Notes under the pieces: generated by a model
Told to the model about the DNA's origin: nothing
What the model saw: only the letters and a program-made list of their open reading frames with translations
Database searches by the model: none
Assembly (NCBI GenBank): GCA_964386565.1
Contig: CAYLRU010000001.1
Location: forward strand, 1 to 64,000
DNA length: 64,000 nt
Direction: 5' to 3'
Origin: CAYLRU01 sp964386565
GTDB lineage: Bacteria > Desulfobacterota > Desulfobacteria > Desulfobacterales > UBA5616
Made by a program: the position numbers and the translations under genes
Part shown: piece after piece, positions 17,151 to 25,854 of the stretch
Layout: each line of letters opens with the position of its first letter
Position numbering within the stretch: position 1 is the stretch's first letter

Positions 17151-17504
17151 ATGTCGGATATAACGGAAGGACAACTTCAAAAGGAGCGCCGGGCCGAACC
17201 GAGAACGATTGCTGATGAATACCACAGCGTGGCCTTTCAACCAAAACCGGGCCCGCTGTACCAGTTTAAAATCCGGAATATTTCCGATCATGGGCTCTGC
17301 ATCCTGGTGAAAAAGGATTCGGACGTGCTGGGCCATCTCCGCATAGGCGATGTTATTGACATGACCTATTATTCCGGGACGCCCGGCAGTACCGGTGATC
17401 CGATAAAAACAAAAATCGTTCACATCACCCCGAACGATACGGGAAAATTCAAGGGCCACCTGCTCGTGGGATTATCCGTTCTGTCCGCATCCGAAACATC
17501 CTGA
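17151..17504 (+). CDS. PilZ domain protein
   Basis: 117 aa, start after GGGAGAATACC. The c-di-GMP-binding signature is complete: RRAEPR near residue 13-18 (RxxxR) and, about 30 residues later, NISDHGLCIL (N/DxSxxG). The rest is a single PilZ beta-barrel, with no second domain. It would act as a stand-alone c-di-GMP receptor that changes the behaviour of a partner, such as a motility or secretion protein. It lies 47 nt after selD and 44 nt before an acyl-CoA dehydrogenase on the same strand. Neither neighbour suggests its target. Confidence 0.8.
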   Translation: MSDITEGQLQKERRAEPRTIADEYHSVAFQPKPGPLYQFKIRNISDHGLCILVKKDSDVLGHLRIGDVIDMTYYSGTPGSTGDPIKTKIVHITPNDTGKFKGHLLVGLSVLSASETS

Positions 17505-17548
17505 TTTCATCCAGATGGTTTTGAGCGCCTTTAAACCAGGAGTGTAAA

Positions 17549-18721
17549 ATGGTCGACTTTACCTTAAATGAAAATGACCGGCGGATTATAAACGAAATAC
17601 GAAAAAGAGGGCTGGTGGTCCGGCAGTATGCCCGGGCTTACGATGATGATGACAAAACCGTTCCGGATGAATTTCCCGAGGCAAAGGACTTTGATTATAT
17701 TCAGGAGATGTCGAAAAACCGGGAGCGGCATGACGGTGCGGCCGGGCCCGTGCTGTTCAGCATGCTTTCCACCATCCACCGGTGCTGGGGTGATCCGTTT
17801 CTGTACCTGAGAAAACCCCGTTGGAGTATCGGAAACGCCACCCTTGGCGCCATCGGCACCGAGGAACAAAAACGGACATGGGGACATACCGTGCTGGCCA
17901 TGGCCAACACCGAACCCGGTTGCGGATCGGATTCCAAAGCCATCCGGACAACGGCCGTACTGGACGGGGATGAATGGGTGTTAAACGGAGAAAAAATATT
18001 CATTACCGACGGCATTAAAAGCGAAGGAATCGTGGTCTGGGCCTCCATTGACCCCTCAGCGGGCCGGGGCGGCATCAAGGCGTTTCTGGTGATGAAAGGA
18101 ACACCCGGATTAATCCTGGTGAAAAAAGAAAAGAAAATGGGAATCCGGGCCAGTGATACGGCAGCCTACCTGCTGAAAGACTGCCGTATTCCACGTGAAA
18201 ATCTCATTGGACAGGACGAGGAAGTAAAAAAGGGCGGAGGCGGATTTAAAGGGCTGATGAAGACATTCAACATTACCCGGCCGGCGGTCGCCGCTGTCAG
18301 CATCGGTGAAGTACTGGCGTGTTTCGAAGATGTTGCCGACAAAATGAAAACCGCCGGGGTTGAAGTGGATTGGGAGACCGGACCACACAAAAGAAGCGCT
18401 GCCCAGGAAAAACTCATTGAACTGGAAGGGCTTTTGGAGGCCGCCACATTGACAATGCTTCGGGCCGCCTGGCTGATGGACAAGGGAAACCCCAACAACC
18501 TGGAATCTTCCATCTGCAAGGCAAAAGGCGGAGAGTTGTCAAGACGCGGCGCCCAACTGGCCGTGGAACTCCTGGGTGCCATGGGAATTACCCGGGATTT
18601 CCTGGTGGAAAAATGGTTTCGGGATGCCCGAATCGGAGACATTTACGAGGGTACGGGTGAAATTCAGCGCCTTGTCATCGCCCGAACGATTTTAAACTAT
18701 ACCTCGGACGATCTGATGTGA
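17549..18721 (+). CDS. Acyl-CoA dehydrogenase
   Basis: 390 aa, AGGAG before ATG. FAD-dependent alpha,beta-dehydrogenation of acyl-CoA, passing electrons to electron-transfer flavoprotein. Visible motifs: MANTEPGCGSDSKAIRTTA (FAD/substrate region, signature 1 type), NGEKIFITDG, MGIRASDTA, and the C-terminal IYEGTGEIQRLVIAR, where the Glu of YEGT is the usual catalytic base. Length is normal. N-terminal residues 1-60 (IRKRGLVVRQYARAYDDDD) diverge from short-chain enzymes. The substrate cannot be assigned. A strong hairpin 17 nt after the stop ends the transcript. Confidence 0.88.
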   Translation: MVDFTLNENDRRIINEIRKRGLVVRQYARAYDDDDKTVPDEFPEAKDFDYIQEMSKNRERHDGAAGPVLFSMLSTIHRCWGDPFLYLRKPRWSIGNATLGAIGTEEQKRTWGHTVLAMANTEPGCGSDSKAIRTTAVLDGDEWVLNGEKIFITDGIKSEGIVVWASIDPSAGRGGIKAFLVMKGTPGLILVKKEKKMGIRASDTAAYLLKDCRIPRENLIGQDEEVKKGGGGFKGLMKTFNITRPAVAAVSIGEVLACFEDVADKMKTAGVEVDWETGPHKRSAAQEKLIELEGLLEAATLTMLRAAWLMDKGNPNNLESSICKAKGGELSRRGAQLAVELLGAMGITRDFLVEKWFRDARIGDIYEGTGEIQRLVIARTILNYTSDDLM

Positions 18722-18737
18722 TCCTTATTAAACCGTT

Positions 18738-18778
18738 TTTCTTTACGAATCGGCCGTCCGGGCCGATTCGTAAAGAAA
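18738..18778. terminator. Bidirectional terminator hairpin
   Basis: A perfect 18-bp inverted repeat (18738-18755 with 18761-18778) encloses a 5-nt GTCCG loop, with AAA/TTT-rich outer ends, in the 62-bp gap between the convergent stops at 18721 and 18784. Excellent geometry for termination in both directions. Confidence 0.85.
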
Positions 18779-18783
18779 CTATC

Positions 18784-19488
18784 TTAAAATTCAAGCGTTT
18801 CCCCTGCAGCCAACACCTTTACGGTTACATCGGGAGCCTTTTGCGCGCATTGCGCGATGAAATCATCCGCTGTCTGGGCGATGATGGGAAACGATGCATA
18901 GTGAATCGGCACCACTGTCTTGGGGTTGATCATTTTTACCGCCTCGCCGGCCTGGTAAGCATCCATGGTAAACACACCGCCGATGGGCAGCAATGCCACA
19001 TCCGTGGGATAAAGCCGCCCGTACAGCGCCATATCACTGAACAGGGCGGTGTCTCCGGCATGATAGACCGTGGTTCCGTCCCCGGCCTTGACAATGGTTC
19101 CCATGGCACAGGCCGTATCTGACGAATGAAACGCCGGTGTGGCCACCACTTGAACCCAATCCAGGGTTACACCGCCGCCCACCATGTATCCCATTCCGAA
19201 ATTCGCCACCTGATCCGCGCTAAAGCCTTCTGCCGTCAACCGGGCAACGGTCTGGGCAGGACCGCCCAACATGGCACCGGTCTTCTTGCAGATTTCAACG
19301 GCAGACCCGATGTGATCAAAATGATCATGGCTGACCAGCACCAGGTCGGCTTTTTCCATATCCGCCACATTGACGGGGCAAGCCGGATTTCCGGCATCCT
19401 TGGTCCACGGATCAAACAAGACAACTTTTCCGTCCGCCGTTGTAAACTCCACGAATGAATGCCCTAAAAATCGTATGGTTTTAGACAT
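18784..19488 (-). CDS. Metal-dependent hydrolase, UPF0173 metallo-beta-lactamase fold
   Basis: 234 aa, ATG 19488 after AAGGAGGAGG. UPF0173 pattern: IRFLGHSFVEFTT at the N terminus, the metal-binding motif VLVSHDHFDHIGSA (HxHxDH), ATPAFHSSD, GTTVYHAGDTALF and a final VVPIHYASFP. These proteins resemble the UlaG/lactonase branch of the MBL superfamily; their substrates are unknown. It sits alone on the minus strand, ahead of the selD/acyl-CoA dehydrogenase terminator and about 100 nt downstream of the Gld-type ABC operon, perhaps co-transcribed with it. Confidence 0.88.
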   Translation of the reverse strand: MSKTIRFLGHSFVEFTTADGKVVLFDPWTKDAGNPACPVNVADMEKADLVLVSHDHFDHIGSAVEICKKTGAMLGGPAQTVARLTAEGFSADQVANFGMGYMVGGGVTLDWVQVVATPAFHSSDTACAMGTIVKAGDGTTVYHAGDTALFSDMALYGRLYPTDVALLPIGGVFTMDAYQAGEAVKMINPKTVVPIHYASFPIIAQTADDFIAQCAQKAPDVTVKVLAAGETLEF

Positions 19489-19596
19489 GTTTCCTCCTCC
19501 TTACCGTTTGGTTTTATCGCGTCGATGTTGCCGGTTCGTCCAATTGTCGGGAATTTTAGCATACTCCATGAAGAATCAAAAGCGTAATCTCGAATG

Positions 19597-20553
19597 TCAG
19601 GCATCGGCTTTCAGCAGTTCTTCAAACTCGATCATGATTTTCTCCGCCTTCCACTTGGGCAATATAAAGGGCGAATCGTTCTCGGAAGAGGTTGCCGGAT
19701 ATCCGGCATCATCAGGATTTTGTTTATCATAAACAGAGAGGGTGTAATCCCGGTCTCCCTTCAATGTAACCGTATAGACCGGATCGGAAAAATCGTCTTT
19801 TGGTCTTCCATAAATGAATTTTTGACATTTTAAATCCGACAGAACAGACAGCATCCGATTAAGTTCGGCTTCATCCGCCGGCCGGCCAGTGGATGACACC
19901 CACTTGAACCCGGGGTTCTTTTCTTCGGTATTTTGTGCCGCATCCCCTTCGTTCTCTTCCGCCCCCGCCTGTTGCCGGCTTAACGCAAGGGTGTCTCCAC
20001 CTTTATTCAAAACAACCGCATGAATCTCTTCGACAACAAATTTAAACACCGATTTGTTCCGCAGGCCGTCCGTGTCCAGATCGAATACGGTCCTGAAATT
20101 GCCCCGGGCATGGTATACCCGTTCATCACCCGGAATTAACACAAACGTATGCTGACGGGTACCGGCGGTCTTGCCGATATCAAACCGGATTTCTGCATCA
20201 TCGGCTGTAAATCCGCTGACCTGAATTTTTCCGTCATCCGTCAAATCAAAGCGGTCATAGGTTTTGGATTCCGAAACCATGGCGGTTAACGTCAAGCCGG
20301 AAATAACATCCAGCATGGCATCCACCTTGGTTTCGTCCGCCGGATAATTTTCCGGTCCGATTTTCCAGCTGTCATCGACCTTGTTCAATACCAGGCGGCT
20401 GTCTTTTTTCTGAATCTCGATTTTTGAAATTTCCTTTTTCCCCACCCCGGGAATTTCAGGCAGTTCATAATGGGTCCGGTCCCTGCCGCCCAGCACCAGA
20501 TACGCGGAAAGAATAATGATTGCGGCAAACAAAAAGACGTATTCTTTTTTCAT
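19597..20553 (-). CDS. DUF4340 domain-containing membrane-anchored protein
   Basis: 318 aa, with one N-terminal membrane helix (YVFLFAAIIILSAYLVLGG) and a mainly beta periplasmic body. The pattern ELPEIPGV..ISKIEIQKKDSRLVLNKVDDSWKIGPENYPADE is the DUF4340 signature. A central low-complexity acidic insert (about 210-225, EENEGDAAQNTEEKN) may be a linker. Family members accompany GldG/GldF ABC transporters, and this is the fourth and last gene of such an operon, 13 nt after the gldG-like gene. The exact function is unknown; a periplasmic accessory of the transporter is the natural inference. Confidence 0.8.
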   Translation of the reverse strand: MKKEYVFLFAAIIILSAYLVLGGRDRTHYELPEIPGVGKKEISKIEIQKKDSRLVLNKVDDSWKIGPENYPADETKVDAMLDVISGLTLTAMVSESKTYDRFDLTDDGKIQVSGFTADDAEIRFDIGKTAGTRQHTFVLIPGDERVYHARGNFRTVFDLDTDGLRNKSVFKFVVEEIHAVVLNKGGDTLALSRQQAGAEENEGDAAQNTEEKNPGFKWVSSTGRPADEAELNRMLSVLSDLKCQKFIYGRPKDDFSDPVYTVTLKGDRDYTLSVYDKQNPDDAGYPATSSENDSPFILPKWKAEKIMIEFEELLKADA

Positions 20554-20566
20554 TATACTTCACCCT

Positions 20567-22771
20567 CTAAGAGCTCGATAACGATTTTTTAAAGATCATC
20601 CTGATTCTCTTTTTCCGTGACCGCCTGGCAAACCATACGATGATGCCAAAGAGCACCACCATTATGGGAAGCCCGGCGATATTAAAGGATTTGACAAAGG
20701 TTTTTACGCCGGCCCCGGTTTCATACAGCGGATTGAACCGCTGTTCTTTACTTCTCATCACGGCGGTTTGATTCCGGCCGTTCAGGGCGTCGATGACGTT
20801 CAGCAGAAAAGTCGCATTGGCGCTTTTTCCCTCTTCATCCAGCAGGTTGTTCTTCAAAAGTTCCGAAGATGCGACCAAAAAAATCCTGCCCGGCTGTCCC
20901 TTTGATATCTTCATGCCTTCCCCGGTGATATCGGGCAGTGCCGGGTCCGGCGATGCCTTTGTTGCCTCTTCCTTATCCGGATTTTGTTCCTGCCCTGTCT
21001 TTTTTTCCGGAATGGGCTTGTCGGCAAAATAGCTCGGGAAACTTCCTTCCAGCAGGTAAGCCAATGCAAAATCGTTATACTTGTCTTCGGAAATGGGGGG
21101 ATGGATCATCATGGGCATCAGGTTAACCGGTGCGGTCATCTCCCAGGATTCCGGAGAAGAGGAAAATAATTTATGGGCGATGATATCGTTTTGTTCCAGG
21201 TATTCGTCTTTAACGAGCAACGGCGATGCCTTCATGACCACCAGCCCCTTGATGTTTTTCATAAAATCCAGGTCATGGGCGATATTCTCATTCTGAATAA
21301 TCGGTGCAAAGTAGATGGGCCGCTCGCCGCCGCCGAACCGGGTCTGTATCTGCTGGTTATAGCAGTTCTTGTCCATGACGAAGGACGGTTTGATCTCTAT
21401 GCCGTAATGGGCCAGCAGTTTTTCAAGACCGGTCTTCACAGGTACGTGGGTTGAGCCCCGGTTCATCATCATCTGCTGTCCGGGCGGCGTTACCTCCTTG
21501 AACGCATCCAAAAAAACGGCCAGGCTTTTTCCCCGCATCAGAAACTGGTCGATTTTAAACAGCTCGTAATCGGTAAACGGATCAAGGGGGCGGCCGATGA
21601 TCAGGCAGTTGAAGGTATCCAGCGCGTCGTCTTTCTTCAGATCCACATCCTTAATCGTATAATTCCGGGAAAGTAAATTCCTGAAGAAAGAAATGTCGTC
21701 CATTCCCCTGCCGGCCATGGGATCTGCCGCCTGCGGTGGTGAAGGGCTCAATGCCTGATGTGACACCAAATAGCCGATATCCTCGTTGATATTGATTAAG
21801 GATTCGATATTTTCCTCGATGGTCCGGGAAAGCTGGTTTATATCGACCATGCTGTACCGGGTTCCGATGAGGGGAAGCCGCATGACGTTAATCAGGGGGA
21901 TGGAAACAGCCTTTTCCCCATGAATCATCACCAGCCCGATAGCACCTTTTCCCGCCGGAATATGGTCCTGCTGTATTTCCGGCCATTTCAGGTACATCAC
22001 ATTATACTGCCGCAATTCATCTTCCCGATGGATACCAGATGACGGATCAATGCGGCTGTATTTTAATTTTCCGAAATGCTTGGAATTTAATTCGCCGACG
22101 ATTTCCTCGATTTTTTCCGGAAGCTCGTCAATATCCGTCAATCGAATATACGGCGCCACGGTTTTTAATGAAGAAGAAAGATACAGCCGGATGTCAATGG
22201 GCTCTTTCAGCCTGAGCAGCGCGCTGACCTTGTTGTTCAGTTTCCGTATGGCGGACGTAATCCGGTATTCCAGACCGTCCGTGTCCGTTATCGTGGGAAT
22301 TCGTTCCACCAGGTCGCCGTTGATCAGCACCATCCCCATGTATGCTTTCTGAAACTTGATCTCGTCTTTTTCGATATGCTGGATCTGGACCGGGTGTATC
22401 CCGTATTCCTTGGCCTGCTTCTGGTTTTCCAGGGCTGCTGCGTCCATGTCTCCGATTTCGGTACTCACGTTGTAAAACCGGTAGTTAAAATAACGGTTGG
22501 CATAAAGGGCATATTCTTCCAGCAGATCGTGAAGATACTGTTCCGTACCGTTATACGGGGCGGGCAGGTTCCTGGTGAAAAACACCTTTATGGTCAGCGG
22601 TTCGCTCAGGCCCGAAACCGCCTGCCTGCTGTCCTCGGACAGGGAATAAAGCCCGTCTTCGGTCAGATCCGCCCGGTAAAAAAGCCGTAACCCTGCAATA
22701 TTTAACAACACAACGACAACGAAGTAGATCAAGAACTTCACAACGGTTTCACTTTTTCCTTTTATCGTCAT
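20567..22771 (-). CDS. GldG-like ABC transporter auxiliary protein
   Basis: 734 aa, ATG 22771 after GGGAGAAAGAC. One TM helix at the N terminus (about 11-32) and another near the C terminus (about 700-720, IAGLPIMVVLFGIIVWFA). Between them is the GldG/ABC_transp_aux region: SLSEDSRQAVSGLSEPLTIKVFFTRNLPAPY, then the Rossmann-like part DALDTFNCLIIGRPLDPF...LAVFLDAF. Family knowledge: GldG pairs with permease GldF and ATPase GldA in Bacteroidetes gliding, but homologous sets occur in many non-gliding bacteria, where they may move lipids or polysaccharides. Second-to-last of four operon genes. Confidence 0.85.
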   Translation of the reverse strand: MTIKGKSETVVKFLIYFVVVVLLNIAGLRLFYRADLTEDGLYSLSEDSRQAVSGLSEPLTIKVFFTRNLPAPYNGTEQYLHDLLEEYALYANRYFNYRFYNVSTEIGDMDAAALENQKQAKEYGIHPVQIQHIEKDEIKFQKAYMGMVLINGDLVERIPTITDTDGLEYRITSAIRKLNNKVSALLRLKEPIDIRLYLSSSLKTVAPYIRLTDIDELPEKIEEIVGELNSKHFGKLKYSRIDPSSGIHREDELRQYNVMYLKWPEIQQDHIPAGKGAIGLVMIHGEKAVSIPLINVMRLPLIGTRYSMVDINQLSRTIEENIESLININEDIGYLVSHQALSPSPPQAADPMAGRGMDDISFFRNLLSRNYTIKDVDLKKDDALDTFNCLIIGRPLDPFTDYELFKIDQFLMRGKSLAVFLDAFKEVTPPGQQMMMNRGSTHVPVKTGLEKLLAHYGIEIKPSFVMDKNCYNQQIQTRFGGGERPIYFAPIIQNENIAHDLDFMKNIKGLVVMKASPLLVKDEYLEQNDIIAHKLFSSSPESWEMTAPVNLMPMMIHPPISEDKYNDFALAYLLEGSFPSYFADKPIPEKKTGQEQNPDKEEATKASPDPALPDITGEGMKISKGQPGRIFLVASSELLKNNLLDEEGKSANATFLLNVIDALNGRNQTAVMRSKEQRFNPLYETGAGVKTFVKSFNIAGLPIMVVLFGIIVWFARRSRKKRIRMIFKKSLSSS

Positions 22772-22781
22772 GTCTTTCTCC

Positions 22782-23486
22782 CTAATTTTTACTTTTCAGA
22801 ACAACAAACGTCCCATACAGGGCAATGAACATAACACTTGAAAAATAAAGCACGTCACGGGTGTCGATGACGCCCCTGGCGATATTTTGAAAATGATAAT
22901 CCGCACCCAGATATTCAATTACCTGAAGCCATGATGAGGGAAGAAAAAACAGTATTTTGTCCACCAGCACCAGTATGAAACAGGTTGCCGTTCCCATGAT
23001 ATAGGCGATGATCTGGTTTCGGGTGACGCTTGAAGCAAGCAACCCGATAGCGGCGAAAGCGCCGCCTAAAAAAACAGCACCGACCATGCCGCCCATTACC
23101 GGGCCCCAGTCCAGATCACCCAAAAAAGAAATGGTGACCGGGTAAAACAGCGTGGGCACGAGCATGGCGATAACAAATCCCAGGGCGGCAAGGAATTTCC
23201 CCAGCACCACATCTGAAAACGTCACCGGCAGGGTGAGCAGAATCTCATAGGAGCCGGTGTTTAATTCCTCGGCAAACAGCCGCATGGTAACGGCCGGAAC
23301 GATAAACGCAAATGTAAAGGGAAGAAGCGAGAAAAACCCCCGCATGCTTGCCTGGTTAAAAATAAAAAACGAGGAGAAAAAAAACCATCCCGTTACCAGC
23401 AGAAAAATGGAAATCACGATATAGGCAACAGGAGTTACAAAATACGATTTGAACTCTTTATTCATCACCTGAAGCGCCTGTTCCAT
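22782..23486 (-). CDS. ABC-2 type permease (GldF-like)
   Basis: 234 aa with six predicted membrane helices, beginning MEQALQVMNKEFKSYFVTPVAY, the coupling N terminus characteristic of ABC-2/GldF permeases, followed by hydrophobic blocks and the conserved ELNTGSYEILLTLPVTFSDVVLGKF. Its ATG (23486) lies 1 nt from the ATPase stop, with AAGGAG inside the ATPase gene, so translation is coupled. It forms the membrane channel of the transporter together with the upstream ATPase; substrate unknown. Confidence 0.88.
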   Translation of the reverse strand: MEQALQVMNKEFKSYFVTPVAYIVISIFLLVTGWFFFSSFFIFNQASMRGFFSLLPFTFAFIVPAVTMRLFAEELNTGSYEILLTLPVTFSDVVLGKFLAALGFVIAMLVPTLFYPVTISFLGDLDWGPVMGGMVGAVFLGGAFAAIGLLASSVTRNQIIAYIMGTATCFILVLVDKILFFLPSSWLQVIEYLGADYHFQNIARGVIDTRDVLYFSSVMFIALYGTFVVLKSKN

Positions 23487-23487
23487 A

Positions 23488-24423
23488 TTAATTCTCCTTT
23501 GTCAGTTCACGGAAGATGTTTTCAAGGCTGCGGGTCTTCCGGTAAAACGCCAGCAGGGTCCAGTCCGTCTGTTTGATCTGCCGGTATAATTCACCGCGAA
23601 GATCATCCTCTCCATCACAAATCACCCGAACCGCCAGCACGTCGCCCTCCTTGTGAATCAACTCTGTGTGCTTGATTCCCTTTATGCCTGAAAACCGGTT
23701 TTTTACATCATCGAAACCAGCACCGCTGATGGAAAGATGAATAAACGACGTATCACCTGCCTGCTGTTTCAGGTTTTCCGTCCGGTCGTCCGCCGCTATT
23801 TTCCCCTGGTGTATAATGACGATCCGATCGCATGCTGCCTCGGCTTCGCTAAGGATATGGGTTGAGAGAATGATGGTTTTTTCCTTGCCGATCCGCTTGA
23901 TGATATCCCGGATTTCAATTATCTGGTTCGGATCCAAACCGGATGTCGGCTCATCCAGCACCAGGATTTCGGGATCATTCATCATGGCGTGGGCCAATCC
24001 CACGCGCTGTTTATACCCCTTGGACAATTCCCCCACGGGCTGGTGCATGACTTCGTTGAGCCCGCACAGGTCCGCCAGCCGGCGGATCTGCCCCATAACG
24101 GCGGTCTTGTCGATTTTCCGAATACGGGCCACGAAGTTCAGATAATCATACACCAGCATATCAGGATAAAGCGGTGCCGATTCCGGCAGATATCCCATCA
24201 GGTGTTTGATCTCAAGGGGGTTTTTGTGAATGGAAAAATCCTTGACATAAATATCGCCGGAAGTGGGACTTAAAAAACCGGTCATCATCCGCATGGTGGT
24301 GGTTTTACCGGCGCCGTTGGGTCCTAAAAGCCCCAGGACCTCTCCCTTCCGCACATTAAAACCGATATGGTCCACCGCGCAAACATCATTGTAATATTTG
24401 GTCAGGTTTTCGACTCGAATCAT
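23488..24423 (-). CDS. ABC transporter ATP-binding protein (GldA-like)
   Basis: I choose ATG 24423 (311 aa), with GGAGG 5 nt upstream and the conserved start MIRVENLTKYY. A longer frame to 24633 exists, but its extra 70 residues look non-coding. Walker A GPNGAGKTTTMRMM, the signature LSKGYKQRVGLAHAM, Walker B ILVLDEPTSGLDPNQ and the switch His in ILSTHILSEA are intact. A C-terminal 80-residue extension (SISGAGFDDVKNRF...) is typical of export-type ATPases. It drives the ABC-2 permease encoded next; first gene of the operon. Confidence 0.92.
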   Translation of the reverse strand: MIRVENLTKYYNDVCAVDHIGFNVRKGEVLGLLGPNGAGKTTTMRMMTGFLSPTSGDIYVKDFSIHKNPLEIKHLMGYLPESAPLYPDMLVYDYLNFVARIRKIDKTAVMGQIRRLADLCGLNEVMHQPVGELSKGYKQRVGLAHAMMNDPEILVLDEPTSGLDPNQIIEIRDIIKRIGKEKTIILSTHILSEAEAACDRIVIIHQGKIAADDRTENLKQQAGDTSFIHLSISGAGFDDVKNRFSGIKGIKHTELIHKEGDVLAVRVICDGEDDLRGELYRQIKQTDWTLLAFYRKTRSLENIFRELTKEN

Positions 24424-24697
24424 GGGGCCTCCGTCATGAATCATTTCCCTGTGAATATCCGTCAAAACAATCCGAAACGACGCTTCGTGATTTAATTCAA
24501 GATCCTGCCCCCCTGTCAAGGCGGAGAGAACCTGCTTCAGCAGAATTCGGACGAGAGAATACGCTCGCCGTTGGGGTCCATAAAAACAGGGGGGATATTT
24601 AACAAAAAATGATGAATTTGACAAGGGGTGCATGGTGGTGTGAAAACATCCTCATGCCCATGCCGGCCCCTTTTTTTTATTTTTTTTAAAAAAAGGG
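24424..24697. other. Divergent intergenic region upstream of ABC operon and repressor
   Basis: Between the ATPase start (24423) and the promoter of the repressor. AT-rich tracts (long T and A runs at 24671-24694) precede the repressor promoter and could bend DNA. No credible ORF was found; the minus-strand promoter of the ABC operon must lie here, but I cannot point to a clean consensus. Confidence 0.45.
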
Positions 24698-24734
24698 TTG
24701 CTTTTTATAAATTTATGTGTTTATATCGATCAAC
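24698..24734 (+). promoter_or_regulatory. Promoter and operator candidate of the CI-like repressor gene
   Basis: TTGCTT (24698-24703), 17-nt spacer, TTATAT (24721-24726). A 16-bp site at 24719-24734 covers the -10; on the minus strand it reads GTTGATCGATATAAAC and matches 13 of 16 bases of the palindrome at 25427-25442. This would suit autoregulation by the repressor. Confidence 0.5.
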
Positions 24735-24766
24735 TCCATTTAAACGGTCTGTCACAAGGAAAAATC

Positions 24767-25408
24767 ATGTCATTTGAAACCATTTTAAATCGTATTTATG
24801 AGGCCACGGGCATCTCATCGCAAACAGAGCTGGCCGCAGCCCTCGGGGTGAACCGTTCCGCCATAACCCAGGCCCGGAAAAAGAATGCCGTTCCCGATAA
24901 ATGGATATTGCAGCTTTATCGTCGTTTTGGATTAAACCCGGATTGGATGGAAACCGGATCAGGTCCGGTGTTTGTTAAACATCCCCGGGAGGAGTCCGTC
25001 TTTAAGAATATCCCCAAAGTGAAGGCCCGGCTCAGTGCCGGCAGCGGTTCCTTTGAGGTGGGATCTGAAATTGAAGGATACTACGCTTTCAGAAAAGACT
25101 GGTTGAACACCAAGGGAAACACGGAAAAAATGGTGTTAATGGATATTTTCGGCAACAGCATGGAGCCGGAACTCAAAGACGGGGATACCATTTTAATTGA
25201 TGAATCCCAGAAAGACATATTGGCCGGGGCCATTTATGCCGTCGGTGTCGACGACACCATCATGGTCAAACGACTTGAGAAACACCCCAACAAGCTTGTC
25301 CTGATCTCCGACAATAAGGACTATGAGCCGGTTTATCTGACGGAAAGCGATATATTAAATGTGAGGATAATCGGAAAGGTCATCTGGGCCGGCAGAGAGT
25401 TCAATTAA
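24767..25408 (+). CDS. CI/LexA-like repressor (HTH plus S24 peptidase domain)
   Basis: ATG 24767 (213 aa) has AAGGA upstream and begins at the DNA-binding domain; a longer frame from 24698 overlaps the promoter. Residues about 10-60 are a phage-CI-type helix-turn-helix (SQTELAAALGVNRSAITQARK). Residues about 85-210 are the S24 LexA-like domain: possible Ala-Gly cleavage site at 91-92 (RLSAGSG), Ser131 in FGNSMEPELKDGD and Lys168 in TIMVKRL. The Ser/Lys dyad is intact, so RecA-stimulated or ligand-triggered self-cleavage is possible. No phage genes surround it. Similar operator candidates overlap its own promoter and that of the next small gene. Confidence 0.85.
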   Translation: MSFETILNRIYEATGISSQTELAAALGVNRSAITQARKKNAVPDKWILQLYRRFGLNPDWMETGSGPVFVKHPREESVFKNIPKVKARLSAGSGSFEVGSEIEGYYAFRKDWLNTKGNTEKMVLMDIFGNSMEPELKDGDTILIDESQKDILAGAIYAVGVDDTIMVKRLEKHPNKLVLISDNKDYEPVYLTESDILNVRIIGKVIWAGREFN

Positions 25409-25426
25409 ATTTTTTTTGGGTGGTAC

Positions 25427-25455
25427 GTTGATTTATATCAACAATCGATCATAAT
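25427..25455 (+). promoter_or_regulatory. Operator and promoter candidate upstream of the small zinc-ribbon gene
   Basis: GTTGATTTATATCAAC (25427-25442) is an inverted repeat (GTTGAT/ATCAAC around TTAT). It overlaps a -35 TTGATT (25428-25433), with CATAAT at 25450-25455 after a 16-nt spacer. Repressor binding here would block polymerase. Confidence 0.5.
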
Positions 25456-25478
25456 TATTAACAAAAGGAGGGTTAAAC

Positions 25479-25643
25479 ATGCAACAACGATTTTGTTCCT
25501 GCGGACATACGATCTGGGTTGAGTATTTATTTCCGAACATCGACCCGAAAATCGTTTTCAGATCCAGAAACCACTCGCACTCGGACAGTCTCACCCTTTG
25601 TCCGGTATGTAAAAAACCCTTGGCAATTGATGAACTCGGATAA
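25479..25643 (+). CDS. Small zinc-ribbon-like protein
   Basis: 54 aa, excellent AAAGGAGGG 6 nt before ATG. Two cysteine pairs, CSC near residues 6-8 (RFCSCGH) and CPVC at 41-44 followed by KKP, suggest one zinc knuckle or ribbon; the middle is basic (KIVFRSRNHSH). No recognised family. It follows the repressor by 70 nt, under its own likely promoter/operator, and is followed by another small gene 31 nt later. Function unknown; possibly an effector under repressor control. Confidence 0.65.
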   Translation: MQQRFCSCGHTIWVEYLFPNIDPKIVFRSRNHSHSDSLTLCPVCKKPLAIDELG

Positions 25644-25674
25644 ATCTCATCATGCGGATGGAGGACGAAAACCC

Positions 25675-25854
25675 ATGACCCGTCAAGAATATTACCAGGA
25701 TGTATGCGACCGGTTTGAATATCACGGCAGCACGGCCATTGAATTTACGAGGAAGTCCTGCGGAAAAACCATTAAACGCGAATGGATACTGTTTGATTCT
25801 GTTGAAGAGGCGACCCGGTTCTTCAACGACAGTTGCGGCGAGCCGGAAAACTGA
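25675..25854 (+). CDS. Small hypothetical protein
   Basis: 59 aa from ATG 25675, with GGAGG about 10 nt upstream; the frame stays open further upstream but that part overlaps the zinc-ribbon gene. Sequence features: RQEYYQDVCDRFEYHGST, then a basic SCGKTIKREWILF and an amphipathic helix SVEEATRFFND. The regular length, charged composition and two Cys suggest a small cytoplasmic domain. It is probably co-transcribed with the zinc-ribbon gene. I do not recognise a family and assign no function. Confidence 0.55.
   Translation: MTRQEYYQDVCDRFEYHGSTAIEFTRKSCGKTIKREWILFDSVEEATRFFNDSCGEPEN

Noticed and set aside
24424..24633. N-terminal extension of the ABC ATPase
   Set aside because: Extra 70 residues lack ABC homology; ATG 24423 has a perfect ribosome-binding site and conserved start.
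24767..25854. Prophage remnant
   Set aside because: Only a repressor-like gene plus two small genes; no integrase, structural genes or attachment sites seen.
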